This document shows, in pieces, positions 33,676 through 40,807 of a stretch of 64,000 bases of DNA. A model generated the notes under the pieces. The model made no database searches, had not been told where the DNA came from, and saw only the letters and a list, made by a program, of their open reading frames with translations. The translations under genes and the position numbers were made by a program. Numbering within the stretch: the first letter of the stretch is position 1; each line of letters begins with the position of its first letter. Origin of the DNA: Flagellimonas marinaquae. Its GTDB lineage: Bacteria > Bacteroidota > Bacteroidia > Flavobacteriales > Flavobacteriaceae. The stretch is taken from assembly GCF_003992675.1 (NCBI RefSeq), contig NZ_RZMZ01000015.1:186001-250000 (forward strand), in the 5' to 3' direction.

Positions 33676-34131
33676 TTATTCAGTTAGGTTTTTTTCTTTG
33701 TTTCGAGTTCCGTAGAAGTATAATGAGTGGTTGTTGATCTTTATGTCAAACACCTCTTCGATAGTTTTTTTGATGGATTGGATGCGAGGATCGCAAAATT
33801 CAACCACCTCGCCCGTATCTGTAAGGATGACATGATCATGCTGGCGATCAAAATAGGATTTTTCGTATTGCGCCTGATTTTTGCCAAATTGATGTTTGCG
33901 AACCAATTTGCTCTCCAATAAAAGTTCGATGGTATTGTAGAGCGTAGCGCGGCTCACACGATAGTTTTTGGTTTTCATCTTGATGTAAAGGGATTCCACA
34001 TCAAAATGGTCTTCACTATCGTATATTTCCTGTAAAATAGCGTAGCGTTCAGGGGTCTTGCGGTGTCCTTTTTCCTCAAGATAGGACGTGAACACGTTTT
34101 TTACAATTTCCTGATTTTTATTGTTTCCCAT
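33676..34131 (-). CDS. Fur/PerR family transcriptional regulator without structural zinc cysteines
   Basis: A 151-residue Fur-family repressor. The winged helix includes [16 protein letters not shown] (about 22-37) and recognition helix [13 protein letters not shown]. The dimerisation domain has [23 protein letters not shown], here cited by its landmarks [12 protein letters not shown] and EFCDPRI. In classic Fur the same spot reads HHDHxxCxxCG, so the CxxC of the structural zinc site has become LTDTG. Only one cysteine is present in the whole protein. The usual histidines of the regulatory site are partly kept. It lies between relA/spoT and purA; its metal and targets are unknown. Confidence 0.88.
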   Translation of the reverse strand: MGNNKNQEIVKNVFTSYLEEKGHRKTPERYAILQEIYDSEDHFDVESLYIKMKTKNYRVSRATLYNTIELLLESKLVRKHQFGKNQAQYEKSYFDRQHDHVILTDTGEVVEFCDPRIQSIKKTIEEVFDIKINNHSLYFYGTRNKEKNLTE

Positions 34132-34172
34132 GGCTTTCTACCTATGCTAAAGCACAAAGGTACAGTTAAAAA

Positions 34173-36377
34173 TTAAATTCTGGTTACTTTATCGATTCCT
34201 TCGACCTGCTTTAAATTGTTCATCAATTTTTTAAGGATATTGTTATTTTTCACCACCAAAGTGATTTTTCCTTTAAAAGTGCCGCCGTCCGCGCTAAAGT
34301 TAAGGTTCCGCATATTTACGTGCATGTTTTCGGAAATGATTTTGGTGATATCTTTTACCAATCCCATATTGTCGATACCCGTGAGCTTAATATCTACCGA
34401 GAACTCTTCTTGCGATGAATCTATCCACTTGGCGCTGATAATACGGTAGGCGTAGTTCGATTGCAGGGAAATGGCATTGGGACAATTCTTTTTATGCACC
34501 TTGATACCGTCGGTTACGCTTACAAAACCAAATACATCATCGCCTGGAATAGGATTACAGCATTGGGCCAGTTTATAGTTGAGCCTTTCTTCTTCCTTAC
34601 CAAAAACGAGCAGGTCATATTTGGTAGTGATTTCGTTCTTGTCCACGTCTTTGGGCACAGGGGTCTTTCGAATCCTGTTTTTAAAGAAATTGATGAACGC
34701 ATTGTGATAGGAAGAGGCAAAATCCTTCAATTTTTCATTGTCGATGACACCGATACCTACGCGGTAGAACAGGTCCAAACTGGTCTTTAATTTGAAAAAG
34801 GTCACCAATTTATTGACCGTGTCCTCGTTCAGGTTGATTTTTTGTGCCTTGAGTTTGCGCCGCAGTATTTCCTTGCCTTCTTCGGCAACCTCTTTTTTCT
34901 CCTCGCTCAGCGACGATTTGATCTTGGATCGTGCCCTCGCTGTTTCTGCGTAATCCAACCAACTTTGCGTAGGTTTGGCGCTATCGGAGGTTATGATCTC
35001 CACTTGGTCGCCACTTCTAAGTTTTGTTCCCAGTGGCACCAATTTTCCGTTGACTTTGGCTCCTCGCGTTTTCATGCCTATTTCCGTGTGGATATTAAAG
35101 GCAAAATCGAGGGCGGTTGCCCCTTTTGGCATGGATTTTAAGTCCCCTTTGGGCGTGAACACGAATATTTCTTTCGCGTACAGGTTCAATTTGAATTCCT
35201 CCACAAAATCTACGGCATTGCCATTGGCAGTTTCCAAGGCTTCTTGGAGTTTGTTCAACCATTCCTCAATACCTTGTTCCTTTTGGTTGCCATGCTTGTA
35301 CTTAAAGTGGGCGGCATAGCCTTTTTCTGCGATTTCGTGCATGCGCTCGCTTCGTATCTGTACCTCTACCCATTTTCCCTTAGGGCCCATTACGGTGATA
35401 TGGAGCGCTTCATAACCTGTAGATTTGGGCGAAGTGATCCAATCGCGTAAACGAATGGGGTTGGGGGTAAAGTGGTCCGTAACAATGGAGTAAATCTTCC
35501 AAGCAAGGAATTTCTCGTTCTTTCGGTCGGATTTATAGATGATTCGGATAGCAAACTTATCGTACACTTCGTCAAAAGTGACGTTTTGGGCCTTCATTTT
35601 CCGTCTGATGGAGAAAATGGACTTCATTCGACCCTTAATGTCGTAGTTAAGACCTTCCCGGTCCAAAGAGGTTCGGATCACATTGGAAAAATCCTCGATA
35701 TAGGCCAAGCTTTCCTCTTCCGTATCCTCTATTTTGGCATAGATATCATGGTAGACTTCTGGCTCCGTATATTTGAGAGAGAGGTCTTCCAGATGGGTTT
35801 TGATGTTATACAGGCCGATACGGTGGGCGAGCGGGGCATAAATGTACAGGGTTTCCGAGGCGATTTTTACCTGTTTGTGCTCTGGCATGGAGTCCATGGT
35901 GAGCATGTTATGGTAACGGTCGGCTATCTTGATGATGATGACCCGTACATCATCATGAAGGGTGAGCAGCATTTTCCTAAAGTTCTCTGCTTGCTGACTG
36001 ATGTCCTTATCCTTCTTAAGGTGGGCAATTTTGGTGAGTCCGTCCACTATCCGGGCTACGGTTTCCCCAAACATCCGCTCAATATCGGCCAGGGTGTAGG
36101 CGGTGTCCTCCACCACATCGTGCAGTAGGGCAGATGCAATGGAGACCGCATCCAAGCCTATTTCCGAAGCCACGATCTTGGCAACGGCAATGGGATGGAA
36201 AATATAGGCTTCGCCAGATTTGCGTCTCTGGTCCTTGTGGGCATCAACGGCCACATCAAATGCAGACCGAATCAACTTCTTGTCCTCATCCGTCAACGTC
36301 TGGTAGCTTATGCGAAGCAATTCTTTGTACTGCTTCGCAATCTCCTTGTTCTCTTTTTCAATAGCAGCCTCTGTCAT
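34173..36377 (-). CDS. bifunctional (p)ppGpp synthetase/hydrolase (RelA/SpoT homologue)
   Basis: Makes and degrades the stringent-response alarmones. The N-terminal HD hydrolase domain has ALLHDVVEDT (about 84-93) and DRYHNML; the synthetase domain has GRMKSIFSIRRKM, STGYEALH and EVQIRSERMHEIAEKG. A TGS domain (EIFVFTPKGDLKSMPKGATALDFA region, residues about 395-455), a conserved-cysteine region (QCCNPIPGDDVFG) and a C-terminal ACT domain follow. Length 734 is typical of a long RSH protein. Both catalytic domains retain their motifs, so it is likely bifunctional. It leads the operon with the fur-like gene and purA. Confidence 0.94.
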   Translation of the reverse strand: MTEAAIEKENKEIAKQYKELLRISYQTLTDEDKKLIRSAFDVAVDAHKDQRRKSGEAYIFHPIAVAKIVASEIGLDAVSIASALLHDVVEDTAYTLADIERMFGETVARIVDGLTKIAHLKKDKDISQQAENFRKMLLTLHDDVRVIIIKIADRYHNMLTMDSMPEHKQVKIASETLYIYAPLAHRIGLYNIKTHLEDLSLKYTEPEVYHDIYAKIEDTEEESLAYIEDFSNVIRTSLDREGLNYDIKGRMKSIFSIRRKMKAQNVTFDEVYDKFAIRIIYKSDRKNEKFLAWKIYSIVTDHFTPNPIRLRDWITSPKSTGYEALHITVMGPKGKWVEVQIRSERMHEIAEKGYAAHFKYKHGNQKEQGIEEWLNKLQEALETANGNAVDFVEEFKLNLYAKEIFVFTPKGDLKSMPKGATALDFAFNIHTEIGMKTRGAKVNGKLVPLGTKLRSGDQVEIITSDSAKPTQSWLDYAETARARSKIKSSLSEEKKEVAEEGKEILRRKLKAQKINLNEDTVNKLVTFFKLKTSLDLFYRVGIGVIDNEKLKDFASSYHNAFINFFKNRIRKTPVPKDVDKNEITTKYDLLVFGKEEERLNYKLAQCCNPIPGDDVFGFVSVTDGIKVHKKNCPNAISLQSNYAYRIISAKWIDSSQEEFSVDIKLTGIDNMGLVKDITKIISENMHVNMRNLNFSADGGTFKGKITLVVKNNNILKKLMNNLKQVEGIDKVTRI

Positions 36378-36421
36378 AGTATATTAAATTTACTACAATC
36401 TTATTATCTAACCAACAAAAT

Positions 36422-37654
36422 CTATGCCTTAAGGTTTCGGATGCGCTCCACTAAGGGCGGATGGGAGTAATGCACAAAAACATATGCGGGGTGGGGTGTA
36501 AGGTTGCTCAAGCTCTTTTTGGACAACTTTTTTAGGGAAGAGACCAGCGGTTGGGAAGCAAAGGTAGTCTTGGCAAAATCATCGGCCTGAAATTCAAATT
36601 TTCTCGATACATAGTTCATGAGCAGTCCCGTGAGCTCCGATATGGGACTGTACAACAATGCGAATCCTACTAAAGCTGCATGAAAGCTTGGTGTGGATAC
36701 CCCTATAGCCAACGAGATTTCGGGATGGTTAATGAACAACGAAAGGATATAAAGGGTTAGGCCGGTTGTCAATAAGGATACTATCAAGTTGACAATGATG
36801 TGATTGCGTTTGTAATGTCCGACCTCGTGTGCCAAAACTGCAACGATTTCATCCTCGTTCAGATCTTGGATCAAGGTATCGAACAAGGTGATGCGTTTTT
36901 CTTTTCCAAAACCGGAAAAGTAGGCATTCGCTTTGGTGGAACGCTTGGAACCATCGATCACAAAAATATTTTGAAGCTCAAAACCCACTTTTTGGGCGTA
37001 ATTTTCGATGGAGCTTTTAAGACTTCCGTCCTCCAAGGGCGTTTGCTTGTTAAACAAAGGAACGATCAATCGACTGTAGAATAAGTTGATGAACAAGATG
37101 AAAATACCGACGGCAACCCACGCATAGATCCAAAAATAGGGTCCTGTGGATTGATAAAACAACATAAATAATGTCAAAATACCCCCTCCCAAAAGGATAG
37201 TGAGTATACCCCCTTTTATCTTGTCAGAGAAAAAGGTGGATGTACTGGTCTTGTTGAATCCATACTGCTCCTCAATCACAAAAGTTCGGTAGTAGGAAAA
37301 GGGCAATCCCAAAATAGCACTCCCCAGCATAATGATTCCGAAGAAGATCAATGCCATTGGGATAGGTTCTTCGGTGAAGGAACGTGTAAGTTGGTCTACC
37401 AACTCAAAACCGCCAAAAACAAGAAAACATAGGGTAAGGACCAAGGAAAAGCCATCCGAAATCACTCCAAACTTATAATTGGTCCGTTTGTATTGCTGGG
37501 ATTTTTTATACTCTGCCTCGTCAAAAACATCGGCAAGTTCTGGGGGTACGGTCGATTTGAAACGCTTGGCGTTCAGGTACTCCAAATATTGGTGAGCCAG
37601 GTATTGGACCACTAGGATGGCCAGGATGACATAAAAGAGCAAGTTTTTTTCCAT
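36422..37654 (-). CDS. M48 family metallopeptidase (Ste24/CAAX-type)
   Basis: Integral membrane zinc protease of the Ste24 group. Seven or so hydrophobic segments; the zinc motif HEVGH in LAHEVGHYKRNH (near residue 278), and downstream the third ligand region EFQADDFAKTTF. The N-terminal region YLAHQYLEYLNAKRFKSTVP is M48A-like. The 410-residue length fits. In bacteria such enzymes act in membrane protein quality control; prenyl-protein processing is not expected. It precedes the SpoU methyltransferase gene by 3 bases on the same strand, so the pair is cotranscribed. Confidence 0.9.
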   Translation of the reverse strand: MEKNLLFYVILAILVVQYLAHQYLEYLNAKRFKSTVPPELADVFDEAEYKKSQQYKRTNYKFGVISDGFSLVLTLCFLVFGGFELVDQLTRSFTEEPIPMALIFFGIIMLGSAILGLPFSYYRTFVIEEQYGFNKTSTSTFFSDKIKGGILTILLGGGILTLFMLFYQSTGPYFWIYAWVAVGIFILFINLFYSRLIVPLFNKQTPLEDGSLKSSIENYAQKVGFELQNIFVIDGSKRSTKANAYFSGFGKEKRITLFDTLIQDLNEDEIVAVLAHEVGHYKRNHIIVNLIVSLLTTGLTLYILSLFINHPEISLAIGVSTPSFHAALVGFALLYSPISELTGLLMNYVSRKFEFQADDFAKTTFASQPLVSSLKKLSKKSLSNLTPHPAYVFVHYSHPPLVERIRNLKA

Positions 37655-37657
37655 AGC

Positions 37658-38458
37658 TTAAAATCCGCGCTGGCGCTTCGCCTCAAATATAAGTATTGCA
37701 GCGGATACCGAAACATTCATGGAGTCTATTTCTCCCTGCATCGGTATAATGATGTTTTGGTCGGAATTTTGAAGCCATTTTTCTGTCAATCCAGTAGCTT
37801 CTGTACCCATTACGAGGGCAGAAGCAGCTTTAAAATCACAATCCACATAATTTTTGGAAGCGGTTAAGGCAGCACAGTAAATTTTGATTTGGTTGGTTTG
37901 TAAAAATGAAATGATCTCGTCCGTAGTTCCTACGCCAATTTGGTTGGTGAAAAGACAACCCACGCTGGAACGGATAATGTTCGGACTATATAGGTCGGAT
38001 TTGGGATTTGCAATCAAAACGGCATCAACGGCCGCCGCATCGGCAGTGCGCAACAAGGCACCAATATTGCCAGGCTTTTCAGGAGCTTCGGCAACCAACA
38101 CCAAAGGTGATGTGTTGGAAAAGGAAATGTGCTCCAACCCATGATTTTTGGATTCCATGATGGCAATAATACCCTCGGTAGTACCACGGTGCGCGATTTT
38201 GTCGTAAACGCTTTCGGAAACTTGTACCATTTCAGGATTTGCTCCGGTAGTGAATGCTTCAATGGAAATGGTACCCATAATCTCTGGACAAAAAATAAGG
38301 GTTTGCAATCGGTACTTTCCTTTTTGCGCCAATTCAATTTCGCGCTGACCTTCCACAACAAAAAGCCCACTCTTCCTACGTTCGCGGGATTTCTCCTTGA
38401 GCAGCAGGATTTTTTTTATCAACGGATTTTGGGCACTACTGATTACTTTGGCTTCCAT
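37658..38458 (-). CDS. SpoU family RNA 2'-O-methyltransferase
   Basis: SAM-dependent SPOUT methyltransferase for the 2'-hydroxyl of rRNA or tRNA. An N-terminal substrate-recognition domain (SSAQNPLIKKILLLKEKSRERR, then FVVEGQREIELA) is followed by the knot: motif 1 EKPGNIGALLRTADAA, motif 2 LVMGTEATGL and motif 3 IPMQGEIDSMNVSVSAAI. The length of 266 and the N-terminal domain resemble TrmH/RlmB-type enzymes. The target nucleotide is not predictable here. Operon with the M48 gene; divergent from a lipoprotein gene 70 bases away. Confidence 0.9.
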   Translation of the reverse strand: MEAKVISSAQNPLIKKILLLKEKSRERRKSGLFVVEGQREIELAQKGKYRLQTLIFCPEIMGTISIEAFTTGANPEMVQVSESVYDKIAHRGTTEGIIAIMESKNHGLEHISFSNTSPLVLVAEAPEKPGNIGALLRTADAAAVDAVLIANPKSDLYSPNIIRSSVGCLFTNQIGVGTTDEIISFLQTNQIKIYCAALTASKNYVDCDFKAASALVMGTEATGLTEKWLQNSDQNIIIPMQGEIDSMNVSVSAAILIFEAKRQRGF

Positions 38459-38528
38459 AGGCTTCGTAAAAATAGCTATTCCTGTAATTAATAAAAGGGG
38501 TTTTCGACCAACTGGCTAAATTTAAACC

Positions 38529-39332
38529 ATGAATAAATTGACCTTTCTATTGCTGTTATTGGGTGTCGTTGCCTGTAAACAAAATCCGGAAACCGATAAA
38601 AAAGAGGGTTCTGTTCCTCAGGAAAGTGTAAAAGGCGAAACGATTTATCCCGATGCTTTGACCCAAGTTTTTGAGGCCCATGGAGGGTTGGAACAGTGGA
38701 AAACGCAGCGCACATTGTCCTTTGTGATTCCCAAACCAAATTTGTCCGAAACCCATACCATTGATCTTTGGTCCAGAAAGGACAGAATCGATACCGAACA
38801 ATTTTCAATGGGTTTTGATGGGGAACAGGCTTGGTTAATGAACGATAGCGGAAAGTATGAGGGCGATGTAGGCTTTTACCATAATTTGATGTTCTACTTT
38901 TATGCCATGCCCTTTGTGTTGGCTGATGATGGAATCGTGTATTCCGCCACGCCCGATTTGGAATACGATGGAAAAAAATACCCAGGGATTCAAATTGCCT
39001 ACGAGTCTGGGGTAGGGGCTTCGTCCAAAGACGAGTATTTTATCCATTTTGACCCAGAAACCCATCAAATGGCATGGTTGGGATATACGGTGACCTACCG
39101 TTCCGGGGAAAGTTCGGATAATGTAAAATGGATTAATTATGCTGATTGGCAAGAAGTTAATGGGCTGATACTTCCAAAAACCATTACATGGCACAAGTAT
39201 GAAGGAAGAACTATTTTAGACCCGGTTAGCTCTATTACCTTTGATGAGGTTCTAGTCAATGGAAGCCCCAAGCCGGATGGATTTTATGCCAAGCCTGAAA
39301 CAGGGGAGTATGTAACCATCCAAATGAATTAA
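38529..39332 (+). CDS. DUF6503-like lipoprotein
   Basis: Lipobox VACK at the end of the signal peptide (MNKLTFLLLLLGVVAC), then a charged linker and a beta-rich domain. Landmarks are ALTQVFEAHGGLEQWKT, FGFDGEQAWLMND-like repeats and EVNGLILPKTITWHKYEG. The pattern ('AHGGL..W', then 'GFDG..AW') is shared with LolA/LolB-like lipid-binding lipoproteins of flavobacteria (DUF6503). A lipid- or lipoprotein-carrier fold is inference. The gene stands alone, divergent from the SpoU gene, and is followed by an inverted-repeat element. Confidence 0.75.
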   Translation: MNKLTFLLLLLGVVACKQNPETDKKEGSVPQESVKGETIYPDALTQVFEAHGGLEQWKTQRTLSFVIPKPNLSETHTIDLWSRKDRIDTEQFSMGFDGEQAWLMNDSGKYEGDVGFYHNLMFYFYAMPFVLADDGIVYSATPDLEYDGKKYPGIQIAYESGVGASSKDEYFIHFDPETHQMAWLGYTVTYRSGESSDNVKWINYADWQEVNGLILPKTITWHKYEGRTILDPVSSITFDEVLVNGSPKPDGFYAKPETGEYVTIQMN

Positions 39333-39375
39333 AAGGGAACATGAAAAACAAAGGCTATCTAAAAAGTCAGTTTTT

Positions 39376-39454
39376 GTCAACCTGAACTTGTTTCAGGTTC
39401 TCATAATGATTTGCTTATCAGTATGGTGAGATTCTGAAATGAATTCAGAATGAC
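39376..39454. repeat. imperfect inverted-repeat element (REP/MITE-like)
   Basis: Two 28-base arms, 39376-39403 and 39427-39454, are imperfect inverted copies of each other (21 of 28 positions by manual alignment). Each arm is itself palindromic (CCTGAA/TTCAGG and TTCTGAA/TTCAGAA), and the outer ends are GTCA...TGAC. Such intergenic elements resemble REP/BIME repeats. No coding potential. Confidence 0.6.
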
Positions 39455-39498
39455 GTGTTTCAATACTTTTCAGACAGCCTCTCTTCTATTTTCGAGAC

Positions 39499-40797
39499 CT
39501 ATTGGCCTTCTTGTTGTCTTTCATATTTTCCCATATACCGTTTCCAAAGCTCGGTTTGGTGGGTTTCCAACGAAATATCCCTCCCATCTATGTACGCTTT
39601 GGAGAGTTTGTTGGTGCGCATATCCAAAGCATCTCCTTCGGAGATGAACAAGGTGGCACTTTTCCCTTCTTCCAAAGTTCCGTACATATCGTCAATACCC
39701 AAAATTTTCGCAGTATTGCCCGTAATCAATTGTAAGGCAGTTTCCGTATCCAATCCTTGTGCTACGGTCTGTCCTGCATAAAATGCCATATTTCGGGTCT
39801 GGAAATTGGCCATACCCTCGTTCTGAATGGCAACCAATAATCCAGCATCTACCAGAATTTTAGGCAATTTATAGGTCAAATCGTAATCGTCATCATCGAA
39901 CTCAGGTAGGGAATGGGTCACATTTACCAATACGGGAATGTTGTGTTCCTTTAGGAATCCGACAATTTTATTGGCACGGTATCCTCCCACGATAACGGGA
40001 TGTTTCACTCCCATGTTTTTCGCAAAGGTAACAGCATCGGTTATTTCCTTTTCGCCATCGGCATGGATGTATAGCCGTTGGGACCCATCAAAAAGTCCTT
40101 GCATGGCCGCAAAAGGTAAGTTTTTGTCACCTGCCCCAGTTTTTCCATAAGCGATGGAATTCTGGAAAAACATTTTGATGTCATCCATTTCCTTGGCATA
40201 CTCTTTATTCGGAATAAATCCTCTTTCCTCACCGGCCCACCAACGACCTCTTCGGAAGAAATTGGGCCAGTTCATGTGGATACCATCATCCGTTTTTAGA
40301 GCCGCATCTTCCCAGTTCCAAGCATCGAACTGTACAATGCTGGAGGTTCCCGAAATGGTACCGCCCTGAGGAGTGATTTGTCCAATGAGAACACCATTGG
40401 GGCGCATGCTTTCCACTACTTTGGATTCGGCATTGTAGGCGATCAAACTACGAACATGGGGAATCATTTCCCCGATTTCGTCCTGATCGTCACTCGCCCT
40501 TACAGCATCTACCTCCACCAATCCCAATGATTTGGATGGTGCGATAAACCCTGGATATACGTGTTTGCCTTGGGCATTGATGGTGGTGCCCTCGGTAGGG
40601 GCCATTAAACCTGCACCAATGGCCGTAATTTTTCCATCATTAAAAATGATGGTGCAGTTTTCGATTACCTCTCCATTACCAATGTGAGCTGTGGCCCCTA
40701 TGATGGCAATTTGCTCGGATTGTGGAGGGGCAGGGGTCTGCTGTGCGTTCAGTGAAACCCCAAAAATTAATGTTATGATTAAAATTATTTTTTTCAT
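39499..40797 (-). CDS. amidohydrolase-fold protein lacking the metal site
   Basis: Exported (MKKIILIITLIFGVSLNAQ) 432-residue protein of the amidohydrolase superfamily, imidazolonepropionase/prolidase-like type. The flanking beta sandwich strands (AIIGATAHIGNGEVIENCTIIF, core IIGATAHIGNG, and GTLEEGKSATLFISEGD near the end) are typical. The metal-binding HxH that should follow PGFID is APSKS, and the late catalytic Asp strand reads VAIQNEG. So the enzyme lacks the usual metal ligands and may be a partner or pseudoenzyme. It lies 10 bases downstream of the large amidohydrolase gene, in the same operon. Confidence 0.85.
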   Translation of the reverse strand: MKKIILIITLIFGVSLNAQQTPAPPQSEQIAIIGATAHIGNGEVIENCTIIFNDGKITAIGAGLMAPTEGTTINAQGKHVYPGFIAPSKSLGLVEVDAVRASDDQDEIGEMIPHVRSLIAYNAESKVVESMRPNGVLIGQITPQGGTISGTSSIVQFDAWNWEDAALKTDDGIHMNWPNFFRRGRWWAGEERGFIPNKEYAKEMDDIKMFFQNSIAYGKTGAGDKNLPFAAMQGLFDGSQRLYIHADGEKEITDAVTFAKNMGVKHPVIVGGYRANKIVGFLKEHNIPVLVNVTHSLPEFDDDDYDLTYKLPKILVDAGLLVAIQNEGMANFQTRNMAFYAGQTVAQGLDTETALQLITGNTAKILGIDDMYGTLEEGKSATLFISEGDALDMRTNKLSKAYIDGRDISLETHQTELWKRYMGKYERQQEGQ

Positions 40798-40807
40798 GTC
40801 TTACTTT

